Source: Planctomycetota bacterium
Lineage (GTDB): Bacteria; Planctomycetota; Brocadiia; CAIUPP01
Length of the DNA stretch: 49,806 bases
Direction: 5' to 3'
NCBI GenBank assembly: GCA_022705425.1
Contig: JAKJEM010000021.1
Location: forward strand, 1-49,806
Shown here: positions 25,222 through 35,500 of the stretch, piece after piece
Position numbering within the stretch: position 1 is the stretch's first letter
Layout of the letters: each line of letters starts with the position of its first letter
The notes under the pieces: generated by a model
Seen by the model: the letters and a program-made list of their open reading frames with translations, nothing else
Told to the model about the DNA's origin: nothing
Databases searched by the model: none
Translations under genes and position numbers: made by a program

Positions 25222-26574
25222 ATGACGACGGCAAGTGGATGGAGGAGGGTGTTGGCGGCGTTCACGCTGATCGAACTCCTGGTGGTGATCGCGATCATCG
25301 CGATCCTGGCGGCGATGCTCCTGCCCGCCCTGGCCAGCGCGCGGGAAAAGGCGCGGCGCAGCAACTGCATGAACAACCTGGCCCAGATCGGCAAAGGCCT
25401 CATCGGCTATACCGGCGAGTACGGCGGCTACTTCCCCAACAAGCCCGCCTACGACGTCGTGCCGGACAGTTGGATCAAGCCCTCCTGGTGCAAGTCGAAC
25501 GCAGGCACGAGCTACAACTACCCCGGCTTTCCCAACCTGACGCCCACCACGGACTATAGCAAGCGATTCGATCATGGCGAGTATTCGGACTCGGCCGGCG
25601 ATGTCGTCTATAGCTCGCAGGTCTGCACGGTGGGATTGTCTCTGTCGGGCGATACGGGCGTGTCGGAGGAGATGACGATCGCCTTCGGGGCGAACAGAGA
25701 CCCTGCGCGGCTGCGCGTGGACCAGGCGGGAATCCTCCAGGCCGCGCCGATCGGCCTGGGTTACCTGGCGGCCATGGGGTATTCCGACGACCTCCGCAAC
25801 TACTTCTGCCCCTCGTGGGATATCCCCCCCGCGCGCTGGCTTCAGTCCTGCAATTCCAACGGCGACGTGTACTACGGCGCCAGCGGCAACGGCCAGATCA
25901 ACACCGTCCAGGCCGTCCAGGGCCTTGGCGGCTTCACCGGTCGGGCGCTTACGCACGGCAACTACTACCGCGCGGGTCTCAACCGCACCGGCAACGCCAG
26001 CACAGCCTGGTTTGTCGGATCGGGCACAAGCGGCATCGTGGGCGTGGATTCCTCCTACAGCTATCGTAACCAGGGGGTGCGCGGGCAGATGGGCAGCAGC
26101 GGCGACCTGCAGTCCTACCCGGCGCACTACACGCGGCCTCTGGTGAAGACCACAAACGGTTGCCCCCTCTTCAAGACCGACAAGGTTCTCGGCGGGCGCG
26201 CCATCGTGTCGGACACCTTCCATCGCTCGAACGCCGACGTGAGCCGCACCAACCTCGCGGACAGCCGCCCCGGATTCGGCGTTTTCCACCACCGCGAGGG
26301 ATACAACGTCCTCTACGGCGACGGCCACGCCGGCTGGTACGGCGACCCGGAGCAGCGCGCCATGTGGATGATCCATGCGCCCAGAACCAGCGGCGCAGCC
26401 GTTACGCCCGACGGCAACGCGCCCTTCAGCTACGACTCCATGCGCGTGGGAACGGCCGGCGGCATCTGTGTGGATGTCGTGCGCAACAACGGACAGGTCA
26501 GCGGTCGCGCCGAGATCTATCATCAGTTCGACGTCCTGGCCGGCATTGACGCCGGCAACAGGGCTCTTCCCTAG
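25222..26574 (+). CDS. Prepilin-type H-X9-DG protein, locus B copy 1
   Basis: A 450-residue pseudopilin. The ATG follows AAGGAGAGG. A short basic leader precedes A-A-F-T-L-I-E-L-L (Ala before the Phe), a hydrophobic helix and A-R-E-K-A-R-R. The C-terminal [12 protein letters not shown] is a complete H-X9-DG motif. The middle contains aromatic- and Gly-rich segments and paired cysteines. It lies 96 bp after the regulator gene, without a clear promoter, so it is probably in the same operon. It shares a 51-base identical stretch with the next gene and is a close paralogue of it and of the protein at 94-1341. Confidence 0.9.
   Translation: MTTASGWRRVLAAFTLIELLVVIAIIAILAAMLLPALASAREKARRSNCMNNLAQIGKGLIGYTGEYGGYFPNKPAYDVVPDSWIKPSWCKSNAGTSYNYPGFPNLTPTTDYSKRFDHGEYSDSAGDVVYSSQVCTVGLSLSGDTGVSEEMTIAFGANRDPARLRVDQAGILQAAPIGLGYLAAMGYSDDLRNYFCPSWDIPPARWLQSCNSNGDVYYGASGNGQINTVQAVQGLGGFTGRALTHGNYYRAGLNRTGNASTAWFVGSGTSGIVGVDSSYSYRNQGVRGQMGSSGDLQSYPAHYTRPLVKTTNGCPLFKTDKVLGGRAIVSDTFHRSNADVSRTNLADSRPGFGVFHHREGYNVLYGDGHAGWYGDPEQRAMWMIHAPRTSGAAVTPDGNAPFSYDSMRVGTAGGICVDVVRNNGQVSGRAEIYHQFDVLAGIDAGNRALP
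25312..25362 (+). repeat. 51-bp exact direct repeat, copy 1 (pseudopilin helix region)
   Basis: These 51 bases are identical to 26737-26787. They encode the end of the hydrophobic helix and the A-R-E-K-A-R-R segment. Flanking bases differ at synonymous positions. Confidence 0.9.
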
Positions 26575-26590
26575 CCAGGGGGTCGTCTGG

Positions 26591-26630
26591 TCTCTTTCCT
26601 TCTTTCTTCTCGCGCCTATGCGCGAAGGAG
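26591..26630 (+). promoter_or_regulatory. Pyrimidine tract and hairpin at a ribosome site
   Basis: An unbroken pyrimidine run (26591-26611) leads into a six-pair hairpin (TCGCGC at 26610-26615, loop CTAT, GCGCGA at 26620-26625). The hairpin's last base is the first of the AAGGAG ribosome site (26625-26630) of the next pseudopilin. TTCCTTC in the tract (26596-26602) could pair with GAAGGAG. This could tune translation of the TTG-started gene. It is structural inference only. Confidence 0.4.
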
Positions 26631-26637
26631 GCGCCCG

Positions 26638-27993
26638 TTGTCTTCTCGCACACAACGCGCCATGCCGTGGTGGTTCGCGCGCGCATTCACGCTCATCGAG
26701 CTTCTGGTCGTAATCGCGATCATCGCGATCCTCGCCGCGATGCTCCTGCCCGCCCTGGCCAGCGCGCGGGAAAAGGCGCGGCGCAGCGCTTGCATGAACA
26801 ACCTGAACCAGATGGCCAAGGGCCTGGCCGGCTACACGGGCGACTATGGCGGGTACTACCCGAACAAGCCGGCGGATGGGTACAGCAGCGGCTATCAGGG
26901 CGGCACGACGGCGTGGCCGACGTCGTCGTGGGACCTCGGCGTCTATACCGACCCCGTAACCGGCGACGTGCTCCACACCAATGCCAACTCCGTCATCTTC
27001 AGCCCCAGCTACATCAACTACACGGGGCCCGGACATGACCTGTGCATCGCCTATGGAACGAACCAGGATGCCGCGTACCGGGCGACGAGCGGGTACAACG
27101 GCGCCGGCCGCCTTCAGGCCGCGCCGACCGGGTTGGGATACATTGCCGCCGCCGGGTACCTGGACGACCTGAAGGTCTTCTACTGCCCGTCCTGGTCCGT
27201 GCAGCCGACCACGATGAGCGTTTCCACGGGGTCATACGACCTCTACTACAACTCGGGGATGGGCAACGGGGCCATCAACATGCCCAAAGCCGTCCAGGCG
27301 CTCGGGGGGTTCGCCGGCAAGTTCATGACGCACGGCAACTACTACGCGGCGATGCGCTCCCTCTCGACCACCGCCAACTACTACCTCGGCACCAGCAGCA
27401 CGCCCTATCCGGTCGGCATGGACTCCTCCTACTCCTACCGGAGCTTCAACTACGTCGAACGCGGCGAACACCAGCCGCCGGGCACGAGGCTGCTGGTTCA
27501 GTGGACGCGCCCGGCCGTGTGGACGACCACGGGCAGCGCGGTGTTCAAGACCGACAAGCAACTGGCGGGCCGAGCCATTGCGGCGGACACCTTCTTCCGG
27601 ACCTGCAAGGACGGCGGCGTGAACAACACCTATCCCCGCCGGGCGGGATTCGGCCAGTATCATCACCGCGAAGGTTACAACGTGCTCTACGGCGACGGGC
27701 ACAGCGCTTGGTTCGGCGACTCCGAAGAGAGGATCATGTGGTTCCTTCAGGGGCCGTGGACCGACGGCGTGGAGATTGACGTTGCCCTCCTCACCAGCGG
27801 CAACTACGCCCCCTACGCCCGCTCCGGCGCCACTCGCGGCTCGCCGGCCTCCTGCGGCATGATGGTGCAGGACAACTCGCTCTACACGGGGCACACGGAC
27901 GGGTGGAACGCCGTGGCCAACGGGCGCGGCACGATCTATCACACCTTTGACGTCGCGATCGGGATGGACGTGGGAACGCGTCCGGTGCCCTAG
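26638..27993 (+). CDS. Prepilin-type H-X9-DG protein, locus B copy 2
   Basis: A 451-residue pseudopilin. The best start is TTG at 26638, seven bases after AAGGAG; an ATG at 26662 lacks a ribosome site. The leader is basic, followed by R-A-F-T-L-I-E-L-L, the hydrophobic helix and [14 protein letters not shown]. It ends with a full [12 protein letters not shown] motif. It is a tandem paralogue of the preceding gene, 63 bp after it. The central part ([18 protein letters not shown]) aligns with copy 1 but with many changes, so the duplication is old apart from the conserved 51-base block. Confidence 0.9.
   Translation: MSSRTQRAMPWWFARAFTLIELLVVIAIIAILAAMLLPALASAREKARRSACMNNLNQMAKGLAGYTGDYGGYYPNKPADGYSSGYQGGTTAWPTSSWDLGVYTDPVTGDVLHTNANSVIFSPSYINYTGPGHDLCIAYGTNQDAAYRATSGYNGAGRLQAAPTGLGYIAAAGYLDDLKVFYCPSWSVQPTTMSVSTGSYDLYYNSGMGNGAINMPKAVQALGGFAGKFMTHGNYYAAMRSLSTTANYYLGTSSTPYPVGMDSSYSYRSFNYVERGEHQPPGTRLLVQWTRPAVWTTTGSAVFKTDKQLAGRAIAADTFFRTCKDGGVNNTYPRRAGFGQYHHREGYNVLYGDGHSAWFGDSEERIMWFLQGPWTDGVEIDVALLTSGNYAPYARSGATRGSPASCGMMVQDNSLYTGHTDGWNAVANGRGTIYHTFDVAIGMDVGTRPVP
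26737..26787 (+). repeat. 51-bp exact direct repeat, copy 2
   Basis: Identical to 25312-25362 while the surrounding coding sequence has diverged. This suggests gene conversion, or strong constraint on the N-terminal region. Confidence 0.9.
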
Positions 27994-28004
27994 GCCTCTT
28001 CACG

Positions 28005-28028
28005 CAACGCGCGCGTGCGCGCGCGTTG
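28005..28028. repeat. Alternating C-G inverted repeat between genes
   Basis: A 24-base near-perfect palindrome with 11-base arms beginning CAACGCGCGC; only the two central bases break the symmetry. It sits between the second pseudopilin and the small secreted protein. It lacks a T tract, so it is not a typical terminator. It could be a processing or RNA-stability hairpin. Confidence 0.7.
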
Positions 28029-28063
28029 GCGCCCGGGTTCTCTTCAGACGCAGGGAGGACGAC

Positions 28064-28825
28064 GTGCCGCGAATGACCTGGTGTGCGGCGGCGCTGGCCG
28101 CCGGGATTCTGGCGCCGCTGGCCTGGGCGGCCCCGCCCCCGCCGGCGGCGAAGCGCTACAACGTCATGGCAGGGGGGTACTACGCCCGCGAGACGCAGGA
28201 CCAGGAGTGGCGTCTGACGCTTGTCGGCGAAATCCCCTCCCTTCCCGGCGCCTACGTCGTCGTTCACGACGCGCACGGGCGGCTCATCCACGCCGGATGC
28301 ATTCCCCAGGGCAAGCATCCTCCGGAGAAGCCGTACACCGTCACGATCAAACCCGACGGCATCACCGGCGACTACCGCATCATCATCATCGGCCATCAGG
28401 ACGACATGCTTGGCCTTCAGGTGCCTTTCACCGACCTGCCCCAGGAGGTGTACGGCGGCGGTTCAATGAGCATGGGGCATGACTACACCGCCAAACCCTA
28501 CTTCCGCGCGCCGGAGGGGGTGACGAAGATCAAGCTCGGCGCCCACCAGGGGCAGATGCAGATCTACGACGCCGACAACAAGCTGATCGCCGATACGCGC
28601 AAGGGCGGCGGGCGGGAGAAGTATGACAACACGATCGAGTTCGACGTCACGCCGGGCATGACCTACCGCTTCGAGCGGCAGACCATGTACTTCCGCTCCT
28701 ACACGCCCAATGCCTTCTTCCTGGCCTTCACGCCGGACCGCTGGTTTGCCCCGGACCCCAAGTTGATGGAGGTCAAGTGGTGGGAGCTGGTGAAGGAGAC
28801 GCCGCCCGCCGACGCGGAAAAGTGA
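28064..28825 (+). CDS. Small secreted protein, stand-alone copy of the PcRGLX-like C-terminal module (locus B)
   Basis: A 253-residue protein with a signal peptide (cleavage near L-A-W-A-A-P). GTG at 28064 has GGGAGG five bases upstream; the ATG at 28073 is further from it. It is a clear paralogue of the protein at 2584: both contain R-E-T-Q-D-Q-x-W, a K-P-[FY]-T-[LV]-T-[VI] strand, a D-L-P-x-E-V-Y motif and a final D-R-W-F-A-P followed by K-L. The same landmarks form the last 180 residues of the giant proteins. The function is unknown. A conserved position just before the giant gene in both loci suggests they act together, perhaps in substrate or surface binding. Confidence 0.82.
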   Translation: MPRMTWCAAALAAGILAPLAWAAPPPPAAKRYNVMAGGYYARETQDQEWRLTLVGEIPSLPGAYVVVHDAHGRLIHAGCIPQGKHPPEKPYTVTIKPDGITGDYRIIIIGHQDDMLGLQVPFTDLPQEVYGGGSMSMGHDYTAKPYFRAPEGVTKIKLGAHQGQMQIYDADNKLIADTRKGGGREKYDNTIEFDVTPGMTYRFERQTMYFRSYTPNAFFLAFTPDRWFAPDPKLMEVKWWELVKETPPADAEK

Positions 28826-28921
28826 ACCCCGAACGTCGGCGCGCGTCTCTTTCATGCGCGATGAACCGGACTTGACGTCGCGGCGGAGGGCTGCCGCCAT
28901 CATGCACCCTTGGAGAAAACG

Positions 28922-31900
28922 ATGAAGCACACGCAGTCTTGCCTCGGTCTGGCGGCGGGTCTTCTGCTGGCGGCGATGCCGGCGGCCTGGGCCGCCTTTG
29001 ACGTGCGTACCACCACGGTGGACTGGGACCAAGTCGAGCCGAAAAAGAGCTTCACCGTCTTCGTGGAGCGCGAGGAGCTGAGCGCACTCGACCGTATCAG
29101 CCGCATGATCTTCGCCGTCCAGGTCGGCACGGGCGGCGGAAAGACCGACGGTCTGACGGTGCACTGGCAGGTGACGCAGGGCGCGACCCTCGTCGCCCGG
29201 AACACCGCCTCCCTGGCCAAAGGGCTGGTGGACGTCATGTTCAACGTCGCCGAACTCAAGCCCGGCCGCTACGACGTCAAGGCCGAACTCCGGCAGGGTG
29301 ACAAGGTCATGGACCAGGGCGCAACCTTCTTCCGCGTCGTGGACGCGAAGCCCCCCGCGCAGAAAGGCCGCGTGGCGCTGAACCTGCCGCGCGGCGCGCC
29401 GCTCAAGGGCGGCGCGTGGCCCGTCTCCACCGGCGTGCCCTTCCCCAAGGGCGCCCTGGGGAGCGAGAAGAACGTCCGCGTCGTCAAGGCCGACGGCACC
29501 CCCGTGCCCTGCCAGACCATCGTTCGTTCCCGATGGGGGTGCGCCCCGGAAACGAGCATTCGCTGGCTGGGCGTTGACTTCCAGGCTGAGGGCGCGCCGG
29601 CCTGGTGGCCCGAACGCAAGGACACGCGCTACTACCTCGAGTTCGGCCCCGCCGTCGCCGCACCCGCCGCGCCCGTCAAGGTGCGCGTCGAGGAGACCCC
29701 CGATGGCCTCGCCGTGGATACCGGCGCTCTGCAATTCCTCGTCCGCCGCAAGGGCTTCAACCTGCTCGACCGGGTGAAGCTGGGCGGCCGCGACATCGCG
29801 CTCTCCGACCCGCGCGCCGGCCTCTACCTCGAGGACCACGAGGGCAGCGTCTATCGCGCGGCGAACGACCCGAACATCCTCCTCAGCGTCGAGGAACGCG
29901 GCGACCTGCGCGCCGTCATCCGCGCCGAAGGCTGGTTCGTCAAGGACGGCTCCGCCGGCGAGAAGTTGAACTACACCCTTCCCACCGACAAGCTGTGCCG
30001 CTTCATCACCCGCATCGAGGCCTGCGCAGGACGCCCCTGGGTACGCGTGCTCAATACCTGGGTGCTGACCTTCGACTCCCACACCGTTCGCCTCCGCGAC
30101 GTCGGCTGGACGCTGCCGATCGAGGGCGTGACGCGCGCCGAGTTCGGCGTGGAAGGGGGCGATCCCCTGGCCCGGCCCGTCGGCGAGAAGGGGATTTACC
30201 TGATCCAGCATACTCCCGACGCCTTCGCCCTCGAAGACGGCGCGGGTCAGGGACTGGCCAAGGGCGCGCGCAGCGCCGGATGGGCCCTGGCGAGCGGACG
30301 CCATGCGATTCTCGGCGTCAGCCACCGCGAGACCTGGCAGCGCTTCCCCAAGGAGTTCGAGATCCTTCCCGATGGGCTGCGCCTGCACATCTGGCCCGCT
30401 CACGGGCGCGTCAACCCGGAGATTGACCAATACCGGCACGAGCAGATCAACCGGCTCTGGTACGCCCACCAGGGGCGCGAACTGAACCTGGCTATGCCGT
30501 GGCAGTACTTCTTCGCCACCGCGCAGATCACGGGCAATCCCAGCACCGGCATCTACTCCCCCGGCGGAATGCCCATCGGCGGCATCCACACCAGCGCCAT
30601 GGGCATGGCCGTCACCAGCGACGTCATGTTGCTCTTCGCGGAGAAGGGGGCCGAATCCGCCGCCCGCGACCAGGCCGCCGGCTGGCAGGTCGCCCCGCAC
30701 GCCCTGCCCGATACGGCATGGACCTGCGCCAGCCTCGCCGCCGGGTACATGCATCCCTACTCCCCGGACACGATGAAGGCGGCGGAGGAGACGATCGAGG
30801 ACGCCGTCAAGGGATACTGGGAGACGCAGGACGCCTGCGGCGAGTACGGCATGTGGCTCTACCGGCCCTGGCATCATTCCTTCCTCGTCGAAGCAGGCAA
30901 GCTGACCCTCTACCGGCTCTACAACGCCACCCACCACTACGAGAGCATCATGCCGTGGATGCTCTACGCGCGCTCCGGCGATCCCTTCTACCTGACGCAG
31001 GGCGCCGCGAACATGCGCCTGCTCACCGACGTCCAGGTGCAGCACTACAACGACCCCGCCTACCCCCACCGCGAGTTCTGGGCGCGGCAGGGACGCCTCG
31101 TCGGCTCCACCAAACACACCAACGGCTTCTGCCCCTGGGGCGGCGACCACGCCGTGCTGGCCCACCTCACCTGCTACGGCGGCATGATGCTGGCTCACTA
31201 CCTCACCGGCGACCTGCGCTGGCGCGAGGTCGTAGTGGACGAATGGCAGAAGACGATCCTCACCGACCGCAGGAACCCGGAGTTCTCGCGGGCCGACCGC
31301 ACCGACGCGCTCTCGCCGACGGGCGTGGCCGGGAACCCGCGCGAGGGCGCCCGCGACGTCACCAACGCCCTCGGCGAGGTGATAGACCTCTACCAGATGA
31401 CCTACGACCCGCGCGTTCTTGCGCTCATGGCGCCGATGATGGACTACTTCCTCAACAAGTTCATGCGGCCCTGGGGAATGCCCGTCCACAACGTCGTCCT
31501 CTTCTACGGCAGTGAACAGGCGAAGAAGCAGATCCTCGAAAGCGTCGAGGAACGCCGCCGTCTCAAGGACAAGGCGGAAGACCCGAAGGCCTTCTGGTAC
31601 ACGCACGCGCCGCATGAAAACTTCGCCCTCGCCTCGATCCTGAACCCCGCCGGGAACGCCCACATTGACGCCTGGCTGGCCGCCAGCGTCATGCAGCGTC
31701 GCTCCTGGGCGGCCCAGATCCGCAAACAGGTTCCGCACGCGACGGCCTTCTGCGCCGTGCCGGACTACATCCTCTACCTGCCGCGCGTCATGTACGCCGT
31801 CTTTCAGGCCGGCGGCGAGTTGTCCCTGAGCCGCCTGGCTACCTCCCAACCCCTCCTCATTGGTGATACGGCCAATGCGGGCTGGGTGCGTTGCGTCCTG

Positions 31901-32443
31901 CGCAAGGACAAGCCGGGTGCCCTTCCCCTCCAGATATTCGGCACCGTCGGGGTCGCCGGCGTTAAGGTCAAGGTCTTCGGACCCGACAACAAACCGCTGG
32001 TTGAGACGACGATTCCGTCAGGCGCGCATGCTCCCTTCGCCTGGCCGGTGCCCGATGCCGGCGTCGGCGAGTACGTCGTCTTCATCCGTGCCGGCGACAA
32101 CAAGGATTCCATGTACGCGCCCATCTCCGACCTGCCGGAAGTTTACGTGACCTCCTACTGGTCGCAGCACATGGAGTGCCGGTACTTCACGCGCTCGCCG
32201 GGCGAGGCGACGGTCCGCATCAAGGTCCAGCCCCACAAGGGAAGTGCGACGGTGATGACCGATGATCAAACCGTGCTCGCCTCGACGGACAAGGGCGATG
32301 AGGTCTCCTGCGATGTCGGCCCCAAGGGGGTGTGGGTGCTTTTGAAGACGCGCTACGCTCACGCCAATCCCCCGATCGTGCTGTCCTACAGCCCGGACCG
32401 GTGGTTTGCGCCGAGCGAGGAGAAGCTTAGACTCAAGCCGTGA
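28922..32443 (+). CDS. Giant secreted PcRGLX/YetA-like protein, locus B
   Basis: A 1173-residue exported protein. The ATG at 28922 has GGAG upstream and opens a signal peptide ending A-A-W-A. It is a full-length paralogue of the locus A protein at 3318, with the same domain order: an N-terminal beta domain, a RIFT-barrel segment at about 150-225 (S-T-G-V-P-F-P-K-G-A-L, S-I-R-W-L-G-V-D-F), a beta-sandwich, a helical toroid with W-L-Y-R-P-W-H-H-S, W-G-G-D-H-A and Y-L-T-G-D-L-R, and the C-terminal module ending D-R-W-F-A-P. The DNA also shares long identical blocks such as the region encoding E-T-W-Q-R-F-P-K-E. PL26-type lyase activity is inferred from the PcRGLX-like central part only. Confidence 0.82.
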   Translation: MKHTQSCLGLAAGLLLAAMPAAWAAFDVRTTTVDWDQVEPKKSFTVFVEREELSALDRISRMIFAVQVGTGGGKTDGLTVHWQVTQGATLVARNTASLAKGLVDVMFNVAELKPGRYDVKAELRQGDKVMDQGATFFRVVDAKPPAQKGRVALNLPRGAPLKGGAWPVSTGVPFPKGALGSEKNVRVVKADGTPVPCQTIVRSRWGCAPETSIRWLGVDFQAEGAPAWWPERKDTRYYLEFGPAVAAPAAPVKVRVEETPDGLAVDTGALQFLVRRKGFNLLDRVKLGGRDIALSDPRAGLYLEDHEGSVYRAANDPNILLSVEERGDLRAVIRAEGWFVKDGSAGEKLNYTLPTDKLCRFITRIEACAGRPWVRVLNTWVLTFDSHTVRLRDVGWTLPIEGVTRAEFGVEGGDPLARPVGEKGIYLIQHTPDAFALEDGAGQGLAKGARSAGWALASGRHAILGVSHRETWQRFPKEFEILPDGLRLHIWPAHGRVNPEIDQYRHEQINRLWYAHQGRELNLAMPWQYFFATAQITGNPSTGIYSPGGMPIGGIHTSAMGMAVTSDVMLLFAEKGAESAARDQAAGWQVAPHALPDTAWTCASLAAGYMHPYSPDTMKAAEETIEDAVKGYWETQDACGEYGMWLYRPWHHSFLVEAGKLTLYRLYNATHHYESIMPWMLYARSGDPFYLTQGAANMRLLTDVQVQHYNDPAYPHREFWARQGRLVGSTKHTNGFCPWGGDHAVLAHLTCYGGMMLAHYLTGDLRWREVVVDEWQKTILTDRRNPEFSRADRTDALSPTGVAGNPREGARDVTNALGEVIDLYQMTYDPRVLALMAPMMDYFLNKFMRPWGMPVHNVVLFYGSEQAKKQILESVEERRRLKDKAEDPKAFWYTHAPHENFALASILNPAGNAHIDAWLAASVMQRRSWAAQIRKQVPHATAFCAVPDYILYLPRVMYAVFQAGGELSLSRLATSQPLLIGDTANAGWVRCVLRKDKPGALPLQIFGTVGVAGVKVKVFGPDNKPLVETTIPSGAHAPFAWPVPDAGVGEYVVFIRAGDNKDSMYAPISDLPEVYVTSYWSQHMECRYFTRSPGEATVRIKVQPHKGSATVMTDDQTVLASTDKGDEVSCDVGPKGVWVLLKTRYAHANPPIVLSYSPDRWFAPSEEKLRLKP

Positions 32444-32579
32444 ACTGCCGCGGCGGGTCGGTGAGACGCGTAGCGGTTCGAAGAGGAACAGGGATGGACG
32501 CGCGCGAGGACGGGCGCGTACCCGCACGACCGCCTCGCGACGGGGTAAGGAACATTGGGTCTTGGACTGGGAGGCGCAT

Positions 32580-35500
32580 ATGAAGTGGCGCATGGCGGCC
32601 GTGGCGGCGGTGCTCGCTCTTTCCGTACAGGCGCGCGCCGACGAGGTCAAGGCGTACCAGAAGGACGTCGAGCTTGAGACGCGTCGCGCCGGGCAGGTCG
32701 AAAAGTTCGGTCAGAAGCGCTGGTATCTCGAAAATGACGCTGTGCGGTTGGGCGTCATTGACGATCCGGGCGGCGCCGTCGTCGAGTTCACCAACAAGGC
32801 CACCGGCACGAACCACGTCGCCGGCGAAGTCTGGAGCCGTCGCACCCCCGAGGGCGTCGAAAAGCGCGTCGGCTGGGGCTGGAAGGATACCCTGCTCGAC
32901 AACGCCGGCGACCCCCGCGAAAAGCAGATGATGTACCAGCCCTACACCGTCGAGACGCTGGAGGGGCCGCAGGGCGCGCGCACGATCAAGGTGACGGGAC
33001 GCACCGCCGAGCAGCAGGTCGAACGCTGGATGACGCTGCGCCCGGACAGCGCCGAACTGCTCGTCAAGATCCGCGTCACCAACATCTCCGACAAGCCCCG
33101 CCGCCTCTGGGTGCGGTGGCATCCCTACTCCTACCTCAGCGCCGACAAGTTTGGCGACTCCGGCTGTGTCATCGTTCCCGGTCCCGGCGCTCAGGCCCGC
33201 AAAATCCGCGTCGGGTGGGGATGGGACCATTGGTTCCGCGTTCATGAACCCTACTGGATCGCCGGCGACTTCAAGTCGGGCGAAGGGCTCTTCCTCACCT
33301 TCGAGAAGGACAAGCAGGCGATCTTGATGACCTGGACGGACTACGGCGCCCGGTCGGTCCGCAAGGGCGCGTTGACGCTCGAACCCTTCCCGGCTCCGGA
33401 GATGTATCCCGCCGGCGGTGCGGTCGAATGGAGCGGAACCTATTTCCCATTCACGCGCGAGACGCCGCCCGAGAGGATCCCGCTGGGGATCATCGCCGAC
33501 AAAGCCGAGCAGGCCCGCGCCCGCCAATTCCTCGCCAACGTCAAGCCGGCGGACCACATGGCGCTGCTCAACAGCTACACCTTCATCCAGACGGCCCAGT
33601 TCGACTGGCAGCACCGGCGGCGCGACCTGTTGGGCCTGCGCGACTGGGGCTTCGCCGACTGCGCCATCGTCGGCTATCCCATCCAGGGCATCCCCGCCCG
33701 CGTCCGCATGGTTGGCGGCGTCTTCGACAGCGCGCCGAAGATCAAGGGCTTCCCCGCCGCCCCCGCCATCCGCTTCAACATCACCATCACCGATCAGAAC
33801 GGCGTGCAGATTTTCCGCACGGGGGAGTCCTTCAACGTCTTCCCCGGCATCCCGAATCAGAACAGCTTCGACCGCGAAATCCCCGTCCCAACCCTGGGCA
33901 TCCCCGACGGGCGTTACACGCTCAAGGTCGAAGCGCTGGACATCCTCGGCGGCAAACCCTTCCACTCCCACCAGGTCGAGGCGGTGATCTTCGGGAAGAG
34001 GATGGAGATCGAGCAGGCGCGCCTCGCGGCGGAGTTGGAGAAGGGCGACGGCGAACGCCCCTTCGTCAAGGCCCTGGCCGCGCTCGATGACGTCAAGGTC
34101 GAGAAGGGCGTCGCCGTCATCCCCGTCGGCGTCGAGGATGGAAGCAACGTCAAGCGCGAGTCCTTCCCCGTCCGCCTTGGCGTGCCGCTGCCGGAGGGCG
34201 CCTTCAAGGCCGGAACCCCCGCGCGGCTTCTCTCGCCGGAGGGCAAGCCCGTCCCCGCGCAGATCGAAACGGCCAACGTCTGGCCCGACGGCTCGGCCAA
34301 GTGGCTCATGGCCGACTTCCAGGCCGATTGCCCCGCGAACGGCTTTGCCTTCTACAAGATGGAGGTCGGTCGGGCCGGCCCGCCCGCCCGCGCCAACCTT
34401 GCCACGGAGATGGCCGACGCCATCGAAGTCAACACCGGCCCGATGTGGCTGCGCATCAGCAAGAAGGAGGTCGCCATCCCCGGCGAGCTCTTCATAGACC
34501 GCAACGGCGACGGACGCTTCGACGACTCCGAGCGCCTGATCCTTCCCTCGCAGCCCGGCGATTGCTGGTGGCAGGGGGAGAAGGAACAGTACACCCTGCA
34601 GTTCTCCGGCGAGGCCGTGGACGGTCAGGCCCCCGGCGTCCGCATCGAGCGCAACGGCCCCGAGTCGGCCGTCGTGCGGATCCTGGGCTGGCACGTGGCC
34701 AAAGACGGACGGCGTCCGGCTTTCAGCGAGGTGCGCATCGAGGTCTCCCGCGGCAAGGCGTGGTTGAACCTCTGGCATCGCGTCACCTTCGCCGGCAATC
34801 CCTGGCGCGATCGCATCAAGTCCTACGGCCTCACGCTGCGCTTCAAGCCCGGCCTCTATGAGAAGACCCTCTTCGCCGTGGACGGGCAGACCCTGACGGC
34901 TGACGGACAGGCCCGGCTCTCGCAGAAGGGCCCCGACGCGAGCGAGATCGCCTCGGACAGCCGGGTAATCGCGCGCGGCGGACGCGCCAGCGGAGCCATG
35001 ACCCTCGCCGGCGCGCAGGGGACCGCCCTCGTGTACCTCCGCAACCTCTGGCAGATGTACCCCAAGAAGTTGACGACCGACCCGAAGAGCGGCCTTGTTC
35101 AGTTGCACTACTGGCCTGTCGAGGCGGGGGTGCATACCTTCGAGCCGAATGAGGAGTACTGGATCCCCTCGAGCTCCGATTCAGCCGCGTGCGGCACCGG
35201 CGCCAACCGCGTGCAGGAAATCGTGCTTGATTTCTCAGGACAGGTCCAGCCCGTCCAGGCCGAGGCCGTTTACAACGAGCCCGTCGTCGCCTGCACCCCC
35301 CCGAAATGGGTCCAGAAGACCTACGTCCTCAACAACCTCTATCCGCGCGATCCGGCCCGGTACCCGGATGTCGAGCAGTTCTGCAGCAACGTGATTGACT
35401 TCTATGACCGCAACCGCGAGTTCTTCCAGTGGTACGGCCATTGGGAATACGGCACCCTCCACAACGTCTTCAAGGTGGGGCTCTATCAATGGCTGGTCGT

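Noticed and set aside
28463..31849. An open minus-strand frame of over 1100 codons opposite the giant PcRGLX-like gene
   Set aside because: It is a composition effect of G+C-rich codons. The opposite strand has a signal peptide, family motifs and a paralogue; the antisense product is low-complexity with no recognisable domain.
32433..35135. A 900-codon minus-strand frame opposite the 1474-residue protein gene
   Set aside because: Same reason: no ribosome site, no motifs, and full overlap with a well-supported gene.
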